A stretch of DNA of 64,000 bases from contig JAFDZI010000021.1 of assembly GCA_018266955.1 (NCBI GenBank), positions 1 through 64,000 on the forward strand, written 5' to 3'. The notes beneath the pieces are model-generated. The model was not told where the DNA came from, did not search any database, and worked only from the letters and a program-made list of their open reading frames with translations. Both the position numbers and the translations under genes were made by a program. Positions within the stretch are counted from its first letter, which is position 1. Each line of letters starts with the position of its first letter. Source of the stretch: Bacteroidota bacterium. GTDB lineage: Bacteria; Bacteroidota; Bacteroidia; Flavobacteriales; Weeksellaceae. This document shows positions 43,510 through 51,991 of this stretch, one piece after another.

Positions 43510-44850
43510 ATGTTTTTAAATAAAAAATATACCAAAGCAAGTCTTACCCTAGCTTTACCCGTAATGCTTACCCAAGTTGGACAAGTATCTGTTAATCTTT
43601 TTGATAATATTATCGTAGGAAAACTATTAGGAGCAGATGCGTTAGCGTCGGTTTCCTTAGGAAATGCTATTTTTTTCTCGGTATTTGTTTTTGCATTGGG
43701 TTTTTCATTTGCCATTCCTCCTTTGGTATCCGAAGCTAAATCTCAGGGAGATCACGAAAAAATAAATTCTGTCTTCAGACATGGTTTTGTCATCAATTTA
43801 GGAATAGGAATTCTTTTGATGGGATTGTTGTTCGCTTTAATGCCAATGCTGTACCACATGGATCAGCCGGCAAAGATTATCCCAGATACCGTTAGTTTTT
43901 TGTCCATCATGATTGTGAGTATTGTCCCATTCATGGTGTTTCAGACTTATCGTGAAGTTTCCGAAGGCCTCTCTTATACCATTGGGGTAACCAAAGCCAC
44001 CATTTTGGCAAATATCATCAATGTCATTCTTAACTATGTCTTCATCAAAGGGATGTTTGGAATTAGTCCTATGGGGGTGCAAGGATCTGCTTTGGCAACT
44101 TTAATAGCTCGAGTATTTATGATGATTTTCTTGTATTTCGTTATGCTAAAAGAAGAAAAAACAAAAAGATACATCAAAGAATTTTCTCTTAAAATAGCCT
44201 TGTTTTCAAAAAAAATGTTTAGAACCATGCTGAAGTTAGGGTTACCCACGGCATTACAAATGTTGTTTGAAGTAACTGCTTTTGCGGCGGCTGCTTTTAT
44301 ATGTGGGTTAATTTCTGCTACCGATATTGCTGCTCACCAAATAGCCCTCAGTATGGCGAGTTTTACATTTAATTTATGTATTGGTTTCTCGGTTGCTTCT
44401 ACCGTAATGATTGGAGGTAAATTGGGGGAAAGAAAATTTGATGAAATTAAAAAAATTGGAATCAATAATTTTAAATTGGCATTTTTATTCATGCTTTGTA
44501 GTGGAACATTTTTTATTGTAGCACGCGATGTTTTGCCAACATTTTTTACCAAAAAAGAAGATGTGGAAGTTATTGCATTGGCTTCTAAGTTACTAATCAT
44601 TGCGGCTCTTTTTCAATTGTCCGATGGCATTCAGGTGACGGCATTAGGAAGTATGCGTGGCTTACAAGATGTGAAAATCCCTTCTATTATTACCTTTATT
44701 GCTTATTGGGTGATTACCATCCCGCTGGGGTATTATCTTTGTGTAGTAAGAGAAATGGGAGCATGGGGAATGTGGATAGCCTTAGGCTTAGGTTTAACTA
44801 TTTCGGCTGTATTGTTGGTGAGAAGGTTTTTGAATCATCGATTTGCTTAA
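43510..44850 (+). CDS. MATE-family efflux transporter
   Basis: 446 residues with twelve membrane helices in two six-helix halves. Typical MatE segments are LALPVMLTQVGQVSVNLFDN and LLGADALASVSLGNAIFF in the first half and LGLPTALQMLFEVTAFA and DIAAHQIALSMASFTFN in the second. It is a Na+- or H+-driven exporter of cationic drugs or metabolites (NorM-like). The substrate cannot be predicted. Confidence 0.93.
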   Translation: MFLNKKYTKASLTLALPVMLTQVGQVSVNLFDNIIVGKLLGADALASVSLGNAIFFSVFVFALGFSFAIPPLVSEAKSQGDHEKINSVFRHGFVINLGIGILLMGLLFALMPMLYHMDQPAKIIPDTVSFLSIMIVSIVPFMVFQTYREVSEGLSYTIGVTKATILANIINVILNYVFIKGMFGISPMGVQGSALATLIARVFMMIFLYFVMLKEEKTKRYIKEFSLKIALFSKKMFRTMLKLGLPTALQMLFEVTAFAAAAFICGLISATDIAAHQIALSMASFTFNLCIGFSVASTVMIGGKLGERKFDEIKKIGINNFKLAFLFMLCSGTFFIVARDVLPTFFTKKEDVEVIALASKLLIIAALFQLSDGIQVTALGSMRGLQDVKIPSIITFIAYWVITIPLGYYLCVVREMGAWGMWIALGLGLTISAVLLVRRFLNHRFA

Positions 44851-44885
44851 TGTATTTTTAGCAATAAAATTGTAATAAATTCTAA

Positions 44886-45032
44886 AATGAAATCACGATA
44901 CTACATTTCTTCACGCAATTAATAATTATCGATTCCAACTTAAAAAGAAGGGATAGAAATACAGGAGATAATAAACGATTGACTCCATCGAACCACTTCG
45001 TTAGGTTCATTAAATACAATAAAAATATACAA
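44886..45032 (+). repeat. Dispersed pre-gene module, copy 3
   Basis: It begins ATGAAATC and carries AATAATTATCGATTCC. It ends with TTG (44979-44981), 20 nt containing CGAACCACTTCG (44989-45000), then TAGGTTCA (45002-45009), 24 nt before the ATG at 45033. The central part is the most diverged of the four copies. Confidence 0.78.
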
Positions 45033-45656
45033 ATGAAATCAAAGATTAATATTGATCAATGGAATAGAAAAGAACATTTTCTTTTCTTTTCAAAATTTAC
45101 TGAACCATTTTTTGGTGTTACTGTAAAAATAGATGTTACGAATGCTTACTATAAGGCTAAAGAAAATGGAATTTCCTTTTTTCTACATTATTTGTATTGT
45201 GCATTAAAAGCTGCTAATCAGATTGAAAATTTCCGTTATAGAATTATCGACCAACAAGTGTATAATTTTGATAAGGTGCATGCTTCGCCTACCATCAATC
45301 GGCCCAACGGAACTTTTGGTTTTGCCTATATGAATTATGATGAGGACGAAAATGTTTTTTATAAAAATGCTTTGGCAGAAATAGAACAAGTACAACAAAC
45401 CAATCTGCTTTTACCTGCTAATTCTGGAGAAAATGTTATTCATTTTTCAGCTCTTCCATGGCTCGATTTTACGAGCATTTCTCATGCACGAAGCTTCGAT
45501 TTTCCGGATAGTTGCCCAAAAATTTCTTTTGGAAAAATGACAGACAATAATGGAGTAAAAGAAATGCCAGTTTCGGTACATGTTCACCACGCACTCATGG
45601 ATGGATACCATGTAGGTATGTTTATTGAAAATTTTCAAAATCTTTTGAACTTATAA
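45033..45656 (+). CDS. Chloramphenicol acetyltransferase-like protein
   Basis: 207 residues from ATG 45033; a longer frame from TTG 44979 starts inside the repeat module and is rejected. The CAT family opening (INIDQWNRKEHFLFFSKFTE), the substrate-side FRYRI and the catalytic HHxxxDG (VHVHHALMDGYHVG, about 184-197) are intact. The family acetylates chloramphenicol O3 with acetyl-CoA, but many chromosomal members have other or unknown acceptors. It stands alone under module copy 3. Confidence 0.85.
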   Translation: MKSKINIDQWNRKEHFLFFSKFTEPFFGVTVKIDVTNAYYKAKENGISFFLHYLYCALKAANQIENFRYRIIDQQVYNFDKVHASPTINRPNGTFGFAYMNYDEDENVFYKNALAEIEQVQQTNLLLPANSGENVIHFSALPWLDFTSISHARSFDFPDSCPKISFGKMTDNNGVKEMPVSVHVHHALMDGYHVGMFIENFQNLLNL

Positions 45657-45800
45657 AAATCTTTTTTTAATTCATAACCTTTGATTTGCTTCAAAGCTAA
45701 TGATAATAATAGGTACGGAAGTTTTGAGCCTAAAAAATGTCTATTAAGCCTAATCCTTAAAATGGAATTTTTAAAACTAATTTTTAACTATTTAAACCAA

Positions 45801-45830
45801 AAATCCGCCTTCAATAGAAGACGGATTTTA
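45801..45830. terminator. Bidirectional terminator between the CAT-like gene and pruA
   Basis: AAATCCGCCTTC (45801-45812) pairs with GAAGACGGATTT (45817-45828) with one mismatch and is flanked by A- and T-rich tracts. Confidence 0.75.
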
Positions 45831-45849
45831 TATTTATAAGGGTTATATT

Positions 45850-47475
45850 TTATCCTAAGAAAGGGTATTTATAGCTTCTTGGTGCTACAAATGTCTCCTT
45901 AACAGAACGAACAGAAACCCAACGCATTAAGTTCATTTTAGAACCGGCTTTGTCATTAGTTCCGGAAGCTCTGGAGCCACCGAAAGGCTGTTGACCTACC
46001 ACGGCACCGGTTGGCTTGTCGTTAATGTAAAAGTTTCCAGCAGCGTTTTCTAAAGCGTGGTATGCCTCCTCAATAGCGTAACGATCTTTAGAGAAAATAG
46101 ATCCGGTTAGAGAATATGGAGAGGTTTCATCTACCAATTTTAAAGTTTCTTCCCACTTACTGTCTTCATACACAAAAATGGTAAGTACAGGACCGAAAAT
46201 TTCTTCACAAATAGAAGAATACTGAGGGTTAGAAGTTAAAATAACGGTAGGAGCTACAAACCATCCCTTGGAATCGTCATAAGTTCCTCCGAAAACGATT
46301 TCTGCATCGCTGTCATTTTTAGCATTGTCGATGTATTTTTTGCATTTTTCGAAAGAACCTTTGTGGATAACTGCATTCACGAAATTGCTGGTGTCTTCTG
46401 GGCTACCTACTTTGATGGTGCTTAACTGGCTTCCCATTTCAGTTTTTACCGCTTCCCAAAGGGATTGTGGAATATAGGCTCTGGAAGCAGCAGAACATTT
46501 TTGTCCTTGGTATTCGAAAGCGCCTCTTACCAAAGCAGTTGCTACTTCAACAGAATCCGATGATGGGTGAACCATGACGAAGTCTTTACCTCCAGTTTCT
46601 CCAACAATTCTTGGGTAAGATTTGTATTTGTGGATGTTGTCGCCAATCATTTTCCACATGTTTTGGAAAACGGAAGTGGATCCGGTGAAATGCAATCCGG
46701 CGAAATCTTTATGAGACAATATTTTTTCGGCAGTTTCGGCTCCATCGGTAATCACCATGTTGATGACACCATCCGGAAGTCCGGCTTCTTTGAATATTTT
46801 CATCAGAACATGGGCAGAATATACTTGGGAAAGCGATGGTTTCCAAACCACTACATTGCCTAGCATCGCCATACATGTAGGTAAGTTAGCAGCAATTGCA
46901 GTGAAGTTGAAAGGAGTCACGGCAAAGCAGAATCCTTCAAGAGGTCTGTACTCGGAACGGTTCCACATACCTTCGCTGGAAACCGGTTGCTCAGAATACA
47001 TTTCGGTCATAAATTCTACATTGAATCTCAAGAAATCAATCAGTTCGCAAGCGGCATCAATTTCGGTTTGGTGTACATTTTTTCCTTGACCAATCATGGT
47101 GGCAGCATTCAGCTCATCTCTGTAAGGACCTGCGATAAGGTCGGCCATTTTCAGGAAGATGGAAGCTCTTTGCTCCCAACCTAGGGCACTCCATTTTTTC
47201 TTGGCTGCTAAAGCAGTTTCAATGGCCATATCTACATGGCTCATATTACCGTAATGATAGAAACCTAAATCGTGCTGATGGTCTTGTGGAGACTCTAATC
47301 GGTTATGGATAGAGGTTTTAATTTCTTTACCTCCGATAACCATAGGAACTTCGATTTTTTGGTTCCACATTTCTTTATACTTAGCAATCAATGATGCTAC
47401 TTCTGGGCTTCCCGGAGCATAAGTTCTTACTGGCTCATTGGTAGCAAAGGGTACTTGAGAAAGTGCTTTTGACAT
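45850..47475 (-). CDS. pruA: L-glutamate gamma-semialdehyde dehydrogenase
   Basis: 541 residues. It oxidises glutamate semialdehyde, which is in equilibrium with pyrroline-5-carboxylate, to glutamate: the second step of proline degradation. The NAD-site loop LHFTGSTSVFQ, catalytic Glu in VGETGGKDFV and catalytic Cys in EYQGQKCSAASRAY (about 322-335) are visible. It is monofunctional, without the PutA proline dehydrogenase domain. Length and the C-terminal PFGGSRASGTNDKAGSKMNL match the single-domain P5CDH group. Confidence 0.95.
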   Translation of the reverse strand: MSKALSQVPFATNEPVRTYAPGSPEVASLIAKYKEMWNQKIEVPMVIGGKEIKTSIHNRLESPQDHQHDLGFYHYGNMSHVDMAIETALAAKKKWSALGWEQRASIFLKMADLIAGPYRDELNAATMIGQGKNVHQTEIDAACELIDFLRFNVEFMTEMYSEQPVSSEGMWNRSEYRPLEGFCFAVTPFNFTAIAANLPTCMAMLGNVVVWKPSLSQVYSAHVLMKIFKEAGLPDGVINMVITDGAETAEKILSHKDFAGLHFTGSTSVFQNMWKMIGDNIHKYKSYPRIVGETGGKDFVMVHPSSDSVEVATALVRGAFEYQGQKCSAASRAYIPQSLWEAVKTEMGSQLSTIKVGSPEDTSNFVNAVIHKGSFEKCKKYIDNAKNDSDAEIVFGGTYDDSKGWFVAPTVILTSNPQYSSICEEIFGPVLTIFVYEDSKWEETLKLVDETSPYSLTGSIFSKDRYAIEEAYHALENAAGNFYINDKPTGAVVGQQPFGGSRASGTNDKAGSKMNLMRWVSVRSVKETFVAPRSYKYPFLG

Positions 47476-47672
47476 ATTATTTTTATTAAATTATAAAATT
47501 ATTCTCCATCTTTTTCAATGATAATCTTGATGAAGATTTTATTAAACATTCCTACAAAGTTAAGGGTTTTCATTTGCAATACAAAGCCAATCAGAAGTGA
47601 TTTTTCACAGACTGATGACAAACTATAGTTGGATTTAAATTATTTATCCAAAGTTTCTATTGAACGACTAAA

Positions 47673-48221
47673 TCATTGTTCATTAGTTGATTTTTCACCC
47701 GTACTGGATAATTTTATTTTCCTAACATTAGCTGGTTGTATTGTATAATTAGGTCTTCTGGCTACATATAATCTGGATTTGTCCAGCCTAGTGATACACA
47801 CCTTGTCGGATTGGTTGCCTCCCAAAACATGATAACATTCCTGATCTTCGCCTATGTAAAGTCCAACATGGCCTGCGGTTTTCCCGTTATTGGTTTTTCT
47901 TGTGAAAACCAAAACATCTCCTAACATAGGTTCTGGAGATAGTTTGCCAAAGTTTCCCCAATTAAGTGCCCAAAGTGGATCTTTTACCATTTGTTTGGCA
48001 CTTCGTTTGGCAACTACAGCTATAAATAACCCACACCAGGGAATTTTATCAGCCAAATAAACATTGGCAACACTACCACCAATTTCCTTGGCCCAAGCAA
48101 TGATGGTAGGATTGTTTTTGTGACCTAAAGTTTCGGAAATATCATATAAATCCAAGGCTTTTTTTATCATAATTGGTCCATTTTCTTTTAGCAACCAATT
48201 GTATTTTAAAGGTAATGACAT
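47673..48221 (-). CDS. CHAP/NlpC-like cysteine peptidase, TIGR02594 type
   Basis: 182 residues. An N-terminal helical part (IMIKKALDLYDISETLGHKN) is followed by the catalytic triad region: Cys in KIPWCGLFIAVVA (about 63), His in AGHVGLYIGED (about 117) and an Asn/Asp in GGNQSD. TIGR02594/NlpC-P60-like enzymes cleave peptidoglycan stem peptides and often occur as phage or toxin cargo. No signal peptide is visible, so it may be released by lysis or need a dedicated exporter. Confidence 0.8.
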   Translation of the reverse strand: MSLPLKYNWLLKENGPIMIKKALDLYDISETLGHKNNPTIIAWAKEIGGSVANVYLADKIPWCGLFIAVVAKRSAKQMVKDPLWALNWGNFGKLSPEPMLGDVLVFTRKTNNGKTAGHVGLYIGEDQECYHVLGGNQSDKVCITRLDKSRLYVARRPNYTIQPANVRKIKLSSTGEKSTNEQ

Positions 48222-48611
48222 GAGGAATGGTTTTTAGTAGTTAGTACTACAAATTTATTGGAAAAACGATAGATTATTTCAGGGTTTTATCCCTATTTTT
48301 TGTTGGCTATTTTACAAAATATCTTTTTTTAATTTTCCTAAAATTTATCTCTATGTACTTCTAAACTATGTTGTTAAGCGTTTTTAGGTTTTTTATTTTG
48401 CAATGCAGGTATATTGGATCGTTTAATTTTAATTAATGCTAATTTTTGCATCAAGTCTTCGTGAACAATTACCATCATTTTTTATTTTCATGATAAATCC
48501 CGTTCTTTGTTTTTCGTTTATGGATTGCTCTGGGTTTGGGTATTTTATTTAAATTCAAATTATTTCTAATCATGATTCTTCCTCCTATCAATTTCCATTC
48601 AAAACTGTCAG
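48222..48611. other. AT-rich intergenic region without recognised genes
   Basis: About 390 bp between the peptidase gene and module copy 4. It is rich in T-runs and contains no credible reading frame, strong hairpin or RNA gene that I can see. Promoters for the minus-strand peptidase gene may lie at its left edge. Confidence 0.4.
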
Positions 48612-48768
48612 TATGAAATCGGTTTTAACAAGTTTTTACAAACAATTGATCTTCATCGACTTCTATTAAAAAAAATGAAGAAAAATACCAATGAAGATGG
48701 CGATTGACTTGGTCGGACCACTTCGTTAGGTTGCCAAATGACTATTAAAAAACAATAAATATCTATAA
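48612..48768 (+). repeat. Dispersed pre-gene module, copy 4
   Basis: It shares ATGAAATCG, ACAAGTTTTTACAAA, TTCATCGACTTC and TACCAATGAAGATGG. It ends with TTG (48704-48706), 20 nt, then TAGGTTGC (48727-48734). The spacer has CGGACCACTTCG (one change from the others). An internal inverted repeat ATCTTCAT/ATGAAGAT could form a stem. The ATG of the ArsC-like gene is at 48769. Confidence 0.8.
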
Positions 48769-49122
48769 ATGAATAAAGTATTTTACCTAAAAACTTGTGG
48801 AACCAACAAGAAAATAATGTCCGAATTGGACCTAACCGGCTGGGAATTAAGAGAAATAAAATCCCAAGCGATACAAGAAGAAGAACTTGATGAAATGTAC
48901 CGTTTGTCCCAATCTTATGAGGCCTTGTTTAGTCGTAAATCCACCCAGATAAAAGAGAGAAACATCGATGTGAAGTCATTAACAGAAGAGGATTTTAAGC
49001 ATTTAATTTTGGAACATTATTCCTTTTTAAAACGACCTGTTTTCCTTACCGACAAACAAATCTTCATAGGGAATGATAGAGAGAATTTAAACCGTCTCCA
49101 TGAATTCTTTTCAATTAAGTAA
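48769..49122 (+). CDS. ArsC/Spx-family thioredoxin-fold protein
   Basis: 117 residues. The single N-terminal cysteine is in FYLKTCGTNKKI (residue 10), the position of the catalytic Cys of ArsC. Family-typical spacing follows to SYEALFSRKSTQ (about 48-59) and LKRPVFLTDKQIFIG (about 87-101, with the conserved RP). No CxxC is present, so it is not Spx-like in redox sensing. Arsenate reduction is possible, but no arsenic genes are near. It is controlled by module copy 4. Confidence 0.85.
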   Translation: MNKVFYLKTCGTNKKIMSELDLTGWELREIKSQAIQEEELDEMYRLSQSYEALFSRKSTQIKERNIDVKSLTEEDFKHLILEHYSFLKRPVFLTDKQIFIGNDRENLNRLHEFFSIK

Positions 49123-49154
49123 TTTTTTGGGCAAGCATTTTTCACCATAAAAAA

Positions 49155-49186
49155 AGCCGTTGAATTTTATCTTCAACGGCTGATTT
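49155..49186. terminator. Bidirectional terminator between the ArsC-like gene and gcvT
   Basis: AGCCGTTGAA (49155-49164) pairs perfectly with TTCAACGGCT (49172-49181), flanked by an A-run and a T-rich stretch. Confidence 0.85.
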
Positions 49187-49202
49187 ATTTTCCAATTTGG
49201 AA

Positions 49203-50285
49203 TTATACAAATGGTAATTTAACCACTTTTGCAGGTATATTTTTGTTTCGAATTTGGATGAAGATTTCAGATCCCAATTTGTTGTGAGGGTTATCGGCAT
49301 AAGCCAATCCAACACCTACTTTTTTCATAGGGCTCATCGTTCCAGAGGTAACTTTGCCTATCACCTTTCCTTCTGCATCTACCACAGGGTAGTCGTGTCT
49401 TGGGATGGCTTTCTCCAACATTTCAAAACCAATTAACTTACGGTTCACCCCTTCTGCTTTTTGTTTTTCCAAAATTTCTTTGGCTACAAAATCCTTATCA
49501 AATTTCGTGATCCATCCCAAACCTCCTTCCAAAGGTGAAGTGGTATCGTCAATGTCGTTTCCATACAAGCAGAATCCTTTTTCTAATCTCAAAGTATCTC
49601 TGGCAGCCAATCCACAAGGAATTAAACCAAACTCTTCACCAGCTTCAGTGATGGCATCCCAAAGTTGTACAGCAGCATCATTCGGGAAATAAATCTCGAA
49701 ACCTCCACTTCCGGTATATCCTGTATTAGAGATAATTACCCCAGGTACACCTGCTACATCCCCCGTAGTGAAGTGGTAGTAAGGGATTTCCGATAGGTTT
49801 ACGGAAGTTAGTTTTTGTAAAGTTTCCGTAGCTTTCGGACCTTGTATGGCAATTAGCGACATGTCATCAGAAGCATTGGTCATTTTTGCGCCAAATTTCT
49901 CGTTGTATTTAGACATGTGTGCCCAGTCTTTATCAATATTTGAAGCATTAACCACTACAAAATATTTTTCATCCTCCATTTTGTAAATAATCAAATCATC
50001 CACAATACCTCCGTTTTCATTTGGTAAACAAGAATATTGTGCCTTTCCATTGCTTAGGGAATCTACATTATTGCTGCCTACAAACTGTAAAAGAGCTTTT
50101 GCTTGAGGCCCTTCAATAAAAAACTGACCCATGTGGGATACATCGAAAATACCTACTTTTTCTCGTACAGCAAAATGTTCTTCTGTAACACCAGAGTACT
50201 GAACCGGCATTTCAAACCCAGCAAAAGGAACAATCTTAGCTCCCAAAGCCACATGCTTATCAAATAGAGCGGTTTTCTTTTCCAT
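49203..50285 (-). CDS. gcvT: Glycine cleavage system aminomethyltransferase (T protein)
   Basis: 360 residues. It transfers the aminomethyl carbon from the H protein to tetrahydrofolate, releasing ammonia. The family motifs FDVSHMGQF (about 48-56), AIQGPKA, SNTGYTGSGGFEIY and the C-terminal VTSGTMSPMKKVGVGLAY are intact. The E3 component may be the lpdA gene at 18783-20186. No other gcv gene is adjacent. Confidence 0.96.
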   Translation of the reverse strand: MEKKTALFDKHVALGAKIVPFAGFEMPVQYSGVTEEHFAVREKVGIFDVSHMGQFFIEGPQAKALLQFVGSNNVDSLSNGKAQYSCLPNENGGIVDDLIIYKMEDEKYFVVVNASNIDKDWAHMSKYNEKFGAKMTNASDDMSLIAIQGPKATETLQKLTSVNLSEIPYYHFTTGDVAGVPGVIISNTGYTGSGGFEIYFPNDAAVQLWDAITEAGEEFGLIPCGLAARDTLRLEKGFCLYGNDIDDTTSPLEGGLGWITKFDKDFVAKEILEKQKAEGVNRKLIGFEMLEKAIPRHDYPVVDAEGKVIGKVTSGTMSPMKKVGVGLAYADNPHNKLGSEIFIQIRNKNIPAKVVKLPFV

Positions 50286-50354
50286 AACTTTTTACGCGTA
50301 TTTATTTTATTTAAAATTTTATTTTTTTAGGAGCAACACAAGGATTGCTTCTTA

Positions 50355-50450
50355 TACAATTCGTACCCGCTTTCCATTACAATCTTTGCCATTTCCATTG
50401 CTTTACCCTCACTATGGCAAAGGATTTCCATTACAATCGGGGCTATTTAC
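50355..50450. repeat. Flavobacterial palindromic repeat, copy B
   Basis: GCTTTCCATTACAATC, a hairpin CTTTGCCAT facing ATGGCAAAG, then GGATTTCCATTACAATC: the same plan as copy A at 25070-25180 but with a different loop. It lies between gcvT and idi. Confidence 0.65.
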
Positions 50451-50488
50451 CTCAGTTTAACTATGATTTCATATTTTTAAATCCTCTT

Positions 50489-50577
50489 CATCACCTCATC
50501 ACCTCATCACTACATCACTACATCACTACATCACTACATCCCTTCGTCCCTTCATCCCTTCAATCCCTTCAATCCCT
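50489..50577. repeat. 8-bp minisatellite running into the 3' end of idi
   Basis: Six 8-bp units (CATCACCT twice, then CATCACTA four times, 50489-50536) are followed by degenerate units (CATCCCTT, CGTCCCTT, CATCCCTT, CAATCCCTT, CAATCCCT). The stop and last codons of idi lie in the degenerate part, encoding the repetitive tail EGLKGLKG. Confidence 0.85.
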
Positions 50578-51088
50578 CAATCACTTTATTCAAGTATTCC
50601 TTCAAAATTATTTTGAACCAAGCGGTAAAGTCATCAGGATTTTGTTCTATTTCTATGAGTAATTCTTCCATTTTTATATATCGAACAGATTCCACTTCAT
50701 CGGCATTCAATAGAAAGCCGCCATCGTATTTCCCATAAAATACATAGTCCAATTCGTGTTCCCATAGTCCTTGTCCAACATCTGCTTTGTAGATAAAGTG
50801 GAATTTTTCTTCCAAATCAACGGAAATGCCCAGTTCTTCTTTCAATCTTCTTTGGGCGGCCTGCGAATAAGTTTCCTCATTTCTTGGGTGGCTGCATACG
50901 GCATTGGTCCAGCAACTAGGTGAGTGGTACTTGCCTTTAGCTCTTTTTTGTAAAAGCATTTCTCCTTTTGCATTGAATAAAAATACCGAAAAAGCACGAT
51001 GCAGAACACCTTTTTCATGAGCTTCTTGCTTATTCATTAAACCCAAAAAATCATCTTTTTCGCTTACCAGCACTACTTGTTCTTCCAT
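50552..51088 (-). CDS. idi: Isopentenyl-diphosphate delta-isomerase (type I, Nudix)
   Basis: 178 residues. It interconverts isopentenyl and dimethylallyl diphosphate. The Nudix-type region has SPSCWTNAVCSHPRNEETY (active-site Cys in NAVCSHP, about 67) and AAQRRLKEELGI, then the catalytic Glu in WEHELDYVFYGKYDG. It completes the mevalonate-route evidence with mvaD. The C-terminal eight or so residues come from a tandem repeat and are unlikely to be conserved. Confidence 0.95.
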   Translation of the reverse strand: MEEQVVLVSEKDDFLGLMNKQEAHEKGVLHRAFSVFLFNAKGEMLLQKRAKGKYHSPSCWTNAVCSHPRNEETYSQAAQRRLKEELGISVDLEEKFHFIYKADVGQGLWEHELDYVFYGKYDGGFLLNADEVESVRYIKMEELLIEIEQNPDDFTAWFKIILKEYLNKVIEGLKGLKG

Positions 51089-51274
51089 TGTTTTTAAAAG
51101 TTACCAAAGGTAGTAATATTTGAAGATGTAATGCAACCTTTTTTATCAATCCACTTTTCTTTTGTCGAAATATATCTACAATAGAAAATAGTTTTTATAT
51201 CTTGTAAAATTGTATTATTGCGCTGTTATAATTGCTTGTACCATAGTGGGTTATTGTTTCTAAAAATTAACTTG

Positions 51275-51904
51275 ATGAAAATTATTTTATTAATCGCCAT
51301 GTCATTAACATTGTTGTCTTGCACTTCAAATAATGATGCAGTACACTCAAAAAATATCCTAGAAAGCAAAAATATTTTGGAAATCGAAAATTATTTACAA
51401 AAAGCACATCCAGACGATCCTAAAAGAAAATTTCTGCAATCGAAAATTATCGCTTTAAAAAATGCAGAATGGACAAAAGGAGCAAAATTTGCAAAACCTA
51501 TGGCAGCAAGACCTGTACTTCTCGAAATTCCAATATCCGAGTATGAGAGTGCCCGTAACCTAGAAAATGAAACATTTAAAAATCTTTTGGCAGAAAGTAA
51601 CCAGCAACACAAAGGCAAAACTGTTGCACTTCTCAATACTATGTTTAATAATGACATAAGCAGTAAAGAGATTATTTTACTTTTTAAAAATAAGTCTGAT
51701 TGCAATATGGTATTGAAAATTCAAGGGAATACATTTTACCAATTGGCAGTACCAGCCAAGGGTGAAAATTTTTTAGTCCTTCCAAAAGGGAATTATCAAT
51801 TAAATGGCTCTGTGTGCGATGCATTGTATAACTCACAAAAAGAATTTCAAAAAAGTATGGTCATCCAAATTGGCAATCCGGTGTTTTTGAAAACCAAATC
51901 TTAA
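51275..51904 (+). CDS. Lipoprotein of unknown function
   Basis: 209 residues from ATG 51275; the longer TTG-initiated frame is unlikely. The signal peptide MKIILLIAMSLTLLSC ends in a lipobox LLSC (Cys 16). The N-terminal mature part is helical (ENYLQKAHPDDPKRKFLQSK). The C-terminal half has strands reminiscent of small beta-sandwich domains (IILLFKNKSDCNMVLKIQGN, GNYQLNGSVCDALYN, two Cys). I do not recognise a family with confidence. It is probably anchored in the outer membrane after Lgt processing. Confidence 0.75.
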   Translation: MKIILLIAMSLTLLSCTSNNDAVHSKNILESKNILEIENYLQKAHPDDPKRKFLQSKIIALKNAEWTKGAKFAKPMAARPVLLEIPISEYESARNLENETFKNLLAESNQQHKGKTVALLNTMFNNDISSKEIILLFKNKSDCNMVLKIQGNTFYQLAVPAKGENFLVLPKGNYQLNGSVCDALYNSQKEFQKSMVIQIGNPVFLKTKS

Positions 51905-51961
51905 TCAAAGGATATTGATTTGGTCTATAAACAGGACTTTGTATAAGTATTTTTATAAAAA

Positions 51962-51984
51962 AAACCACTCCAAAAGAGTGGTTT
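51962..51984. terminator. Bidirectional terminator between the lipoprotein and Cys-rich peptide genes
   Basis: AAACCACTC (51962-51970) pairs with GAGTGGTTT (51976-51984) around a 5-nt loop, with an A-run on the left. Confidence 0.8.
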
Positions 51985-51991
51985 GCTTGTA

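Noticed and set aside
44979-45032. N-terminal extension of the CAT-like protein from TTG
   Set aside because: These codons lie in the conserved repeat module, and the CAT family N-terminus begins at the ATG at 45033.
47673-48221. Type VI or toxin effector reading of the CHAP-like peptidase
   Set aside because: No immunity gene or secretion genes lie next to it, so only the enzymatic family can be supported.
50489-50590. CRISPR array
   Set aside because: The units are 8-9 bp with no unique spacers and no cas genes nearby; it is a minisatellite.
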